Assembly: GCA_033763635.1 (NCBI GenBank)
Contig: JANRKG010000257.1
Location: 1-7,285, forward strand
DNA from: JANRKG01 sp033763635
Lineage (GTDB): Bacteria; Cyanobacteriota; Cyanobacteriia; GCF-001939115
Length of the DNA: 7,285 bases
Direction of reading: 5' to 3'
Shown: in pieces, positions 1 to 5,224 of the stretch
Layout: every line of letters begins with the position of its first letter
How positions within the stretch are numbered: position 1 is the stretch's first letter
Notes under the pieces: generated by a model
Databases searched by the model: none
Told to the model about the DNA's origin: nothing
Seen by the model: only the letters and a program-made list of their open reading frames with translations
Program-made: the position numbers and the translations under genes

Positions 1-2
1 AC

Positions 3-68
3 ATCCAAAAAAAAGCCTCGGCGATCTTAAACATCACGCTGGCGACGAACAACGACACGAGCGATTAA
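3..68 (+). CDS. IS3-family transposase OrfA, C-terminal end (partial)
   Basis: The frame starting at base 3 encodes 21 residues, IQKKASAILNITLATNNDTSD, here read as IQKKASAILN followed by ITLATNNDTSD, and stops at TAA 66-68. This matches the usual end of IS3 OrfA proteins, where a leucine-zipper helix runs into a QKKxSEILGI-like stretch and an acidic tail. OrfA normally supplies the helix-turn-helix that binds the IS ends. Only the tail is present because the window begins inside the gene. Its stop overlaps the OrfB start (TAATG). Confidence 0.65.
   Translation: MQKKASAILNITLATNNDTSD
7..15 (+). promoter_or_regulatory. A8G slippery site for -1 translational frameshifting (OrfA to OrfAB)
   Basis: A run of eight A residues followed by G (7-15) lies in the OrfA frame as CAA AAA AAA GCC. 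The -1 frame contains no stop from base 2 through to the OrfB start and is the same frame as OrfB. A -1 slip would therefore give an OrfAB fusion, which is the active transposase in most IS3 elements. The slip site sits very late in OrfA. Frameshifting itself is inferred from family behaviour. Confidence 0.55.
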
Positions 69-1084
69 TGAGTGCGGTCGAACAACTGGCTCCGACCATG
101 GGGGTCGCCCCTGTTTGTGCAGGATTAGGAGTCAGTCGTGCCAGCTATTACCGCAAGCAACAATCCCAGCGTGACCCCAAACCCCAACCAAGACCGAAGC
201 CAAAACCAGCCCGTGCCTTAAGCGAGGCAGAACAACAAAAAGTATTGGAGGTCTTGCATAGTGAGCGTTTTGTAGACCAATCCCCCCAGGAGGTGTATGC
301 CACTTTACTCGATGAAGGCACTTTCCTGTGTTCGATTCGCACGATGTACCGTATCCTGGCAGAGCATGCGGAGGTGAGGGAACGCCGCAATCAACTGCGC
401 CATCCCACCTACCAGAAGCCCGAATTGCTGGCAACGGGGGCAAACCAGTTGTGGTCCTGGGACATTACGAAATTACATGGACCTGCTAAATGGACGTACT
501 TCTATCTTTATGTCATCCTGGATGTCTTCAGTCGCTATGTCGTCGGTTGGATGGTGACCCATCGTGAATCCGCAACCCTGGCAGAGCGTCTGATTGAACA
601 AACCACCCAAAAACAACAGATTCAATCTGGCCAACTGACGATTCATGCCGACCGAGGAGCCGCCATGACCTCCAAAGCCGTTGCTCTGTTATTGTCCGAC
701 CTCGGTGTCACCAAAACTCATTCTCGTCCCCATGTTTCCAATGATAATCCTTATTCTGAAGCCCAGTTCAAAACTCTCAAGTACCAGCCCCTTTTTCCCA
801 AGCAGTTTGGTTCGATTGAAGATGCTCGTACCTTTTGTCAAACCTTTTTCCAGTGGTACAACCAGGACCATCACCACAGTGGAATCGGTTTGTTAACACC
901 CACGGTGCTCCATCACGGGCAAGCTGAGGTCGTCTCGCAGCAACGTCAGCACGTGTTGCAATCCGCTTACCTCACCCATCCAGAACGCTTTGTTAAGGGA
1001 TTGCCTTTGCCTCCTGCCATTCCGACCCAGGTCTGGATTAATCCACCCATCCCTAACCGTTCCCCTCCCCAGGAGCAACACTAA
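68..1084 (+). CDS. IS3-family transposase OrfB (DDE integrase core)
   Basis: This 338-residue protein is the catalytic subunit of an IS3-type transposase, which cuts and joins the IS ends through a circular intermediate. It starts with an arginine- and proline-rich linker, followed by a helix-turn-helix-like segment (about residues 50-105). The RNase H-fold integrase core spans about 125-235. The DDE triad is visible: D132 in WSWDIT, D195 in HADRG and E231 in NPYSEAQFKTLKY, with exactly 35 residues between the last two, as expected for IS3 (D,D-35-E). The length is normal and the frame is unbroken, so the protein could be active. The ATG at 68 overlaps the OrfA stop. The frame is also open upstream, consistent with expression as an OrfAB fusion. 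I cannot assign the IS3 subgroup. Confidence 0.93.
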   Translation: MSAVEQLAPTMGVAPVCAGLGVSRASYYRKQQSQRDPKPQPRPKPKPARALSEAEQQKVLEVLHSERFVDQSPQEVYATLLDEGTFLCSIRTMYRILAEHAEVRERRNQLRHPTYQKPELLATGANQLWSWDITKLHGPAKWTYFYLYVILDVFSRYVVGWMVTHRESATLAERLIEQTTQKQQIQSGQLTIHADRGAAMTSKAVALLLSDLGVTKTHSRPHVSNDNPYSEAQFKTLKYQPLFPKQFGSIEDARTFCQTFFQWYNQDHHHSGIGLLTPTVLHHGQAEVVSQQRQHVLQSAYLTHPERFVKGLPLPPAIPTQVWINPPIPNRSPPQEQH

Positions 1085-1099
1085 TTTCTCACTCTACTC

Positions 1100-1118
1100 T
1101 GTCTCATTCTTGTTGACA
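1100..1118 (+). repeat. Probable right terminal inverted repeat of the IS3 element
   Basis: The sequence TGTCTCATTCTTGTTGACA lies just after the OrfB stop and ends in CA as IS3 ends do. The partner at the left end is outside the window, so the repeat cannot be confirmed. The position is supported by the foreign coding frame that starts directly behind it. Confidence 0.4.
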
Positions 1119-1119
1119 T

Positions 1120-1335
1120 ATTCCGAAGCCCGATCGCAAACCAAAAAGTCAGTCGCTTGGCAAACCGGGAAGTCACAAACATCGACACTGGAAAGAGGCG
1201 ATCAGAAGGCGGGACGAGATCGTTGAGCTTGAGCAACAGTTGTCTATGCTCCAGACCTTGATAGAACGGCAAGCAAAAACCTGGCAGGATTCAGGAATTT
1301 ATAGCCTGGTTGAACTGCGATCAACCAGTGAATGA
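1120..1335 (+). pseudogene. 3' remnant of an unknown gene cut by the IS3 element
   Basis: Directly after the IS right end, an open frame of 71 codons runs to TGA 1333-1335 and has no start of its own. It begins IPKPDRKPKSQSLGKPGSHK, a basic low-complexity stretch. A charged helical segment follows with a coiled-coil look (RRRDEIVELEQQLSMLQTLI, then ERQAKTWQDSG), and the end is YSLVELRSTSE. In this frame the IS contributes a stop at 1114-1116, so the coding character starts at the IS junction. I read it as the C-terminal end of a gene whose 5' part lies on the other side of the IS. I do not recognise the family. A chance open frame is possible, but the composition and the exact fit to the junction argue against it. 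Confidence 0.5.
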
Positions 1336-1640
1336 CATCTAGCAGAAACAGATGAGAAGTCACAAAAAGCTAGACAAACTTGAGGGCATCGAGATTTCTA
1401 GGCGAGAATGATATATTTGTACCATTACTTTAGTGACCAGCGTTGGCAAACTTGCCAAGTAGTAAACCTAACCCTATTCGTTTATCGGGTGGATATTTAG
1501 CAATTCCCTAACCCCAAATGATCAATAACCCGTAATCCGAGTATGATCCTACCCAGTTCAAAATTTGGAATGGGTTGTTCCATTCAAACTAATTCAGACT
1601 AAAATGCTGAGTTTATCAAAATCATCCCCGAAACCTGATT
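1336..1640. other. Non-coding stretch with two dyads
   Basis: I find no convincing reading frame on either strand in these 305 bases and no tRNA-like cloverleaf. It holds a compact near-palindrome at 1443-1458 (listed separately). It also holds an imperfect inverted repeat at 1563-1589, where TTTGGAATGG faces CCATTCAAA with a single-base bulge. The stretch is AT-rich and lies upstream of a small frame and the candidate initiator gene, so it may carry promoter and control sites. No clear -35/-10 pair stands out. Confidence 0.45.
1443..1458. promoter_or_regulatory. Operator-like palindrome TTGGCAA-AC-TTGCCAA
   Basis: Two perfect 7-bp inverted half-sites are separated by 2 bp. The compact form with a short centre is typical of a binding site for a dimeric helix-turn-helix repressor and is unlike the stem-loop of a terminator. 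No T-tract follows. The cognate protein is unknown. The XRE-type domain at the end of the 1908-3536 protein is one candidate. Confidence 0.35.
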
Positions 1641-1844
1641 ATGCTCGACCCACCCTTAATCCTTGAATGCAAAAAGCACCAGGTATTCAACCGCCAAGAA
1701 GATGCCCTGATGCTTTTTGAGTATTTTATTCGCCAGAGCGATCGCATCCTTTCTCTACTCCCTAGATTGACAGGTGAAAGCCTGCGCTCGATATCTGCAT
1801 ACTAGCAAATCATCGAGCGGCTGAAAAGATTTCTCAGTGACTAG
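1641..1844 (+). pseudogene. Small unknown ORF (54 aa) with apparent amber truncation
   Basis: An ATG at 1641 opens a frame of 54 codons to TAG at 1803-1805. The product starts MLDPPLILECKKHQVFNRQE, continues with an amphipathic stretch (DALMLFEYFIRQSDRILSLL) and ends GESLRSISAY. The same frame stays coding-like past the amber codon for 12 more residues, QIIERLKRFLSD, and stops at TAG 1842-1844. A single change of the amber codon would give one 67-68-residue helical protein, so I suspect a nonsense mutation. A HIP1 octamer lies inside (1738-1745). I see no known domain. Its place 64 bp upstream of the candidate initiator suggests a small accessory or control protein, but that is inference. A ribosome binding site is not evident. 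Confidence 0.4.
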
Positions 1845-1871
1845 GTTTTACCCTCAGAAAGTAGGACGTTT

Positions 1872-1905
1872 TGGCTCTAGTAAACCTAAATACCCCGAAG
1901 AGCCA
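1872..1905 (+). promoter_or_regulatory. Inverted repeat over the start region of the candidate initiator gene
   Basis: TGGCTCT (1872-1878) and AGAGCCA (1899-1905) are perfect 7-bp inverted arms with a 20-base loop, ending two bases before the ATG at 1908. In mRNA this stem would cover the GAAGAG-like ribosome binding region. In DNA it could be an autoregulatory operator. Both readings are inference. Confidence 0.35.
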
Positions 1906-1907
1906 TC

Positions 1908-3536
1908 ATGCAATCAAAAAAGAAAGAAGTAGATACTTTTAACCCCGAACTCCAAGCTGAAGCACCGTCATCTCAGCCAGGAATTGAAGGATTGCAACGA
2001 TCCGACGATACTAGAGTTAGTAAAACTCGTGCTCGGCAGGGGCGATATCCTTCGTTTCAACGACCCGCAACAAGTCCAGAGTTATTTCCTGACGGAATGA
2101 CTGATCGCATGGCATCAAACCGACTTATCTGGGAGGGCTGCAATATTCTCAGTCAGGGACAAGATCTTGGCTGGGTTACTTCCGATGACGGACCCATTTA
2201 TTATGAAAGTCCAGTCGCGAAGGGAAAAGGATATGTCTCTTTCTCGGTAAGCAATAATTTATATGCAAAAGATCCATCAGTTCTTGAAGGGGAAGCAGCG
2301 CTGGCACTGATTGAGCAATTCGACATTCGAGCTGCTTGTATGCATTTGATCTATGCTGCCCATGCGACTCAATTGGATCGTCCCTGGGAGCAGCAATTCG
2401 TTCTAAACGATACTCAACTAGAGCATTATTTGGGGCTAGATAAAAACAAAAAACTCAATAAACAACAGAAACTGCAATTAATGTTAGAGCTAGCCAAGCA
2501 ACCCTGCTACCTGCTGGTATATGTTTCCTGGCCCGAACAAGGTAGAGTTCCTATGTTTACGGTTAGTCGTAACTGGCTGTGGGAAATTGCAGAGCCAATG
2601 TTGCACTTCCAAGACTGTCTCCAGGATGAGGCTGGCAACATTGTGGGAGAAAGAACTTTAGTCGGATTCACCTTGAATATCCGGTGCGGTAATTGGGCAA
2701 AGTATTTCCTCAACGAAGAGAAGCGCAAAGAAAAGGGTGGCTACTATGAGTATGGCATTCTATCTCAGCAGATTCTTCAAGACTTGATGACGACTTGGCA
2801 TCACTATGAGGGAGCCGCTCGCTTGATGTTGTGGCTTTTGTTCAAGACCAAAATCAATCGTAACAGTCCCCTCACGGTGGAAGTCTTAATGAAGGTTGCA
2901 TTTGGGGAAAAGGCAATGCAGGCAGCCTCTTCGGGTTTTCGAGAACGCGCTAAATTGACCCGCTCATGGCTCACGTCCCTCAAAGTTCTTCTAGAAAAAG
3001 GTTGGGTTATCATCCCTGATCCGAACACGTACCCGTTGCAGTATTGGGTTGATTCGGGTGATTCTGCGTTATTGAACCAAATTCCCGATGATCCAGAGCA
3101 GGCAGCAAGTTTTTGGGCAAAGGATGCAGAGGCAGGAGAAGGAGCACGTCTAACTGACAGAACGAGACGGGTACGCGGTAGTTTTGAGCAATTGTTGCAC
3201 GGGCGATTATGGATTCAGCCACCGGCGGAGATCGCGAAAAAGCTCGATGCGATCGAAGAACATAGAAAGGGGTTTGTGAAGGAGTTTGATCTGAAAAAAG
3301 CACCCCTCACCCCGATTCAGCTTCATGCGGATCAACTTTCTCAAGCCAATGTGAAAGCAATCACTGTAATCCAATCTGGTGAACAATTGAAGCAGATGAG
3401 AATCACGAAAGGTCTTAGCCAGGTTGAGCTAGCAGCAAAAATTGGTCGGAGTGCCAGTTGGATCAAGATGGTGGAAAGTGGGAAACGGAAAATCCAGCCA
3501 AAAGACCAAGGTGCATTAATTGCCTGCTTAACTTAA
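1908..3536 (+). CDS. Candidate plasmid replication initiator with C-terminal XRE-type helix-turn-helix
   Basis: This intact 542-residue soluble protein has no signal peptide or membrane segments. Residues 1-60 are polar, basic and probably disordered. Residues about 110-225 and 285-370 look like two alpha/beta winged-helix modules: a helical LNDTQLEHYLGLDK stretch followed by strand-like YLLVYVSW, and ARLMLWLLFKT...LTRSWLTSLKVLLEKGWVI. Such a tandem is known from iteron-binding Rep proteins, but I cannot name a family. Residues about 491-535 form a clear XRE-type HTH: QMRITKGLSQVELAAKIGRS, then ASWIKMVESGKRKI. The gene sits immediately upstream of a large iteron-like array, the usual place for a rep gene. 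ATG 1908 is the first start; the Shine-Dalgarno is weak. A possible promoter, TTGACA (1767-1772) with GATATC 17 bp on, is weak. Alternative: a large DNA-binding regulator of the array rather than its initiator. Confidence 0.6.
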   Translation: MQSKKKEVDTFNPELQAEAPSSQPGIEGLQRSDDTRVSKTRARQGRYPSFQRPATSPELFPDGMTDRMASNRLIWEGCNILSQGQDLGWVTSDDGPIYYESPVAKGKGYVSFSVSNNLYAKDPSVLEGEAALALIEQFDIRAACMHLIYAAHATQLDRPWEQQFVLNDTQLEHYLGLDKNKKLNKQQKLQLMLELAKQPCYLLVYVSWPEQGRVPMFTVSRNWLWEIAEPMLHFQDCLQDEAGNIVGERTLVGFTLNIRCGNWAKYFLNEEKRKEKGGYYEYGILSQQILQDLMTTWHHYEGAARLMLWLLFKTKINRNSPLTVEVLMKVAFGEKAMQAASSGFRERAKLTRSWLTSLKVLLEKGWVIIPDPNTYPLQYWVDSGDSALLNQIPDDPEQAASFWAKDAEAGEGARLTDRTRRVRGSFEQLLHGRLWIQPPAEIAKKLDAIEEHRKGFVKEFDLKKAPLTPIQLHADQLSQANVKAITVIQSGEQLKQMRITKGLSQVELAAKIGRSASWIKMVESGKRKIQPKDQGALIACLT

Positions 3537-3540
3537 ATCC

Positions 3541-3556
3541 CTTTTGTGTCCAAAAG
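3541..3556 (+). other. Short AT-rich hairpin after the initiator gene
   Basis: CTTTTG and CAAAAG form a perfect 6-bp stem with a 4-base loop, four bases after the stop codon. The stem is AT-rich and no T-tract follows, so it is a poor Rho-independent terminator. Its right arm resembles the ACACAAAAA element that precedes several iterons, so it may belong to the array. Confidence 0.3.
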
Positions 3557-3557
3557 A

Positions 3558-4332
3558 CCCCGCATTCTAGATGAACGTCACATTTTGAGTAAAGTATCGT
3601 TTGACGTAGGGTACGACACAAAAACACCCTGCACTCTAGATAAACGTCACACTGGCTGCAAAATCTCACTCACCTTTGATAAGCGTCACATTGTCTCAGA
3701 AGTAGCCCCGCATTCTAGATGAACGTCACACTTTTCAGTGCCTGCAGACATCAGAATGCCCTACACCTTCGATAAACGTCACAAAGATCCCTGCACATTA
3801 AATGAATGTGACAGAAAATTTGTAGGATTGTTTCCAAAGAGCGACACAAAAAATACCCTGCACATTAGATAAACGTCACAATCACTAGAGACTACCCTGC
3901 ACTCTAGATGAACGTCACAATCATTGGAAATCCTACTCACATTAGATAAACGTCACAGCTAAGGTGGAAGCCTTTACAGCGTGCGGAGAGACACAAAAAC
4001 ACTCTGCACTCTAGATGAACGTCACAATCATTAAAGACTACCCTGCACTCTAGATGAACGTCACAGGTTTACCTGTTTTCTCCTGAAAACACTAACTTGC
4101 CAGAGCAATGAATCCCGCACATTAGATAAAGGTCACAAAAAGTCTCCTTGCCCTAGATGAACGTCACACTGAATTGAAATGCCTCCCACATTAGATAAAC
4201 GTCACAACAGGTTGGAAATACCCCGCAACTTAGATAAACATCACTTAAATACCTTTGAAAACACCCCGCACTCTTGATAGAAATGCCCCGCAACTTAGAT
4301 GAAAACACCCTGCACTCTCGATGAATGTCACT
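3558..4332 (+). repeat. Iteron-like direct repeat array, candidate replication origin
   Basis: I count 16 full copies of a 25-bp unit in the same orientation, starting at 3558, 3627, 3666, 3706, 3759, 3789, 3856, 3895, 3933, 4002, 4041, 4113, 4144, 4182, 4221 and 4308, plus two truncated copies at 4264 and 4286. The unit reads CCCTGCAC, then a core TCTAGATGA or ATTAGATAA, then ACGTCACA. The tail GTCACA is the most constant part. Spacing between starts is mostly 38-40 or 67-72 bp, with some of 30-31 and 22. The reverse strand begins TGTGACG and ends GGG, which resembles iterons of theta-type plasmids bound by winged-helix Rep proteins. The location between the candidate initiator and a primase-like gene supports an origin or incompatibility region. 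No DnaA box was found. No ORF of note occupies the array. Confidence 0.8.
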
Positions 4333-4356
4333 TTATGAAGTCGGAAGTGCTTAACC

Positions 4357-4437
4357 TGTCAGATTTCTAGAAATGGTCACAAGTCTGATCATATTGATCA
4401 ATATGATCCAGTAGCGTCACAAAGACAATTTGTGACC
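4357..4437. promoter_or_regulatory. Palindrome cluster between the iterons and the primase-like gene
   Basis: Several dyads are packed here: the 12-bp perfect palindrome ATTTCTAGAAAT (4363-4374); a 22-bp perfect palindrome (4387-4408); a hairpin GTCACAAA (4416-4423) / TTTGTGAC (4429-4436); and an outer pair GGTCACAA (4375-4382) / TTGTGACC (4430-4437). The GTCACA arms equal the constant tail of the iterons, and 4357-4381 looks like a degenerate iteron. Inverted iteron halves at a promoter are the usual form of Rep-controlled operators. The cluster ends where the coding frame of the next gene begins. Confidence 0.6.
4387..4408. repeat. Perfect 22-bp AT-rich palindrome with three GATC sites
   Basis: The arm GATCATATTGA is followed by its exact reverse complement. 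GATC occurs at both ends and at the centre. It is 16 of 22 A/T and could extrude as a cruciform or serve as a dimer binding site. It lies 55 bp after the last iteron, where an AT-rich unwinding element of an iteron origin would be expected. Its role is inference. Confidence 0.6.
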
Positions 4438-4438
4438 G

Positions 4439-5224
4439 CTGATATTCTGGGGCAGTCAAGACTATGCCCACAGGAAAGTTTCCTCTGAGTATGGCTTCGT
4501 TAACCACGATCGTGCCAAGTTGAGGTGGCTTATCGCTAACGCAGCAGCAACCAAAGAGTTTCAATCCGTGCAAGAGTTTAGTGATGACTTCCTTACACTT
4601 TTTCCGCATCGGTTTGACTATATTTGGGCGGAACATCCAAATTTTGGTGAGAAGGTTGAGTGGAGAACAGAAAGCCGCCATCCGTTGAGCGATCGCCTAA
4701 TTCAACAAAGCTCCTATCTTTACGGGGTGCGGTTTGGGGCAGAGACCAGCTATTGTCTTCTCGACATTGATATCGGCAGCTTGTATCACCCCAAGCAAGA
4801 TCCTTTTGCGATTTTTTACCTTGTTGCTGCATTAGAACCATTAGGTTTGGTGAGTTATGTAGCTTGTACCTCTAGCTATAGTGGCGGGTTGCATTTGTAT
4901 TTTCCCTTCGACCAACCTCAATGCTCCTGGAAGTTAGCGATCGCGTTTTCTACTTTACTTGAAAATGCTGGCTTCAAACTTAAACCAGGACAGCTTGAAC
5001 TCTTTCCAGATCCAAAGCCCTACAGTATTAATGGTAAACCCAGTCTCTTTAATGCTCATCGTCTTCCCCTACAGATTGGTTCTTATTTAGTGGATCAAGA
5101 TTTCCAACCTGTTTGGGGTACTCAGCAAAGTTTTGTACAGCAATGGCGGTTTGCTCAAACACGTAATGATGTTGAAACCTCGGTTATTCGTCGTATTCTA
5201 AAACAGACAAAACGGCAGCGTTAA
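4439..5224 (+). CDS. Archaeo-eukaryotic primase (AEP) catalytic region, segment 1
   Basis: With residue 1 at the TTG at 4520, motif I is CLLDIDIGS with acids D82 and D84. Motif II is SSYSGGLHLYF with H125. The motif III region is GQLELFPDPKPY with E160, followed by NAHRLPLQ. This order (DxD, SGGxH, hE-FP...LPLQ) is that of AEP/PrimPol-like primases, including TOTE-type and plasmid enzymes, which make primers or extend DNA with nucleotide triphosphates. The metal-binding residues are all present. The first ATG-less start usually called would be TTG 4520. However, the frame is coding-like from 4439 (LIFWGSQDYAHRK, then VSSEYGFVNHDRAKL), so I prefer the CTG at 4439, possibly a mutated ATG. An in-frame TGA lies at 4433-4435. 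It ends at TAA 5224 because of the first lesion. Confidence 0.7.
   Translation: MIFWGSQDYAHRKVSSEYGFVNHDRAKLRWLIANAAATKEFQSVQEFSDDFLTLFPHRFDYIWAEHPNFGEKVEWRTESRHPLSDRLIQQSSYLYGVRFGAETSYCLLDIDIGSLYHPKQDPFAIFYLVAALEPLGLVSYVACTSSYSGGLHLYFPFDQPQCSWKLAIAFSTLLENAGFKLKPGQLELFPDPKPYSINGKPSLFNAHRLPLQIGSYLVDQDFQPVWGTQQSFVQQWRFAQTRNDVETSVIRRILKQTKRQR
4689..4696. repeat. HIP1 octamers GCGATCGC (six in window)
   Basis: Perfect HIP1 octamers occur at 1738-1745, 4689-4696, 4937-4944, 5587-5594, 5653-5660 and 6231-6238. HIP1 is a highly over-represented palindrome in many cyanobacterial genomes. Five of the six lie in the primase-like gene and none in the IS3 element or the initiator gene, which hints at a different history for these parts. 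The count is small. Confidence 0.85.

Larger units (their letters stand above)
1..1118 (+). mobile_element. IS3-family insertion sequence, 3' part (left end outside window)
   Basis: The segment has the two-gene layout of IS3 elements: the tail of OrfA, then OrfB with a DDE integrase core in the -1 frame. The left end lies upstream of the window. The right boundary is placed at 1118. There the sequence ends in ...TTGTTGACA, which fits the TG...CA ends usual for this family. An unrelated coding frame opens only after that point, and its in-frame TGA at 1114-1116 lies inside the element. The boundary is inferred, because the left inverted repeat and the target duplication cannot be seen. Confidence 0.8.

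Noticed and set aside
681..1226. Additional frames of 62-78 residues inside and after OrfB
   Set aside because: They are out-of-frame shadows of the transposase. The one at 990-1226 crosses the IS boundary and covers the remnant in the wrong frame.
1767..1795. Promoter TTGACA-17-GATATC for the initiator gene
   Set aside because: The -10 match is poor and it lies inside a possible coding frame, so it is mentioned only in the gene entry.
3541..3556. Rho-independent terminator after the initiator gene
   Set aside because: The stem is short and AT-rich and has no following T-tract, so it was listed only as a hairpin.
3558..4332. CRISPR array
   Set aside because: Spacers vary widely from 5 to 47 bases, repeats diverge in the core, no leader or cas gene is present, and the position next to a Rep-like gene fits iterons better.
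3558..4437. DnaA boxes in the origin region
   Set aside because: I looked for TTATCCACA-like sequences on both strands and saw no convincing match.
4367..4681. Minus-strand 104-residue frame
   Set aside because: It runs antisense to the strongly coding N-terminus of the AEP gene and across the palindromes, with no domain or plausible composition.
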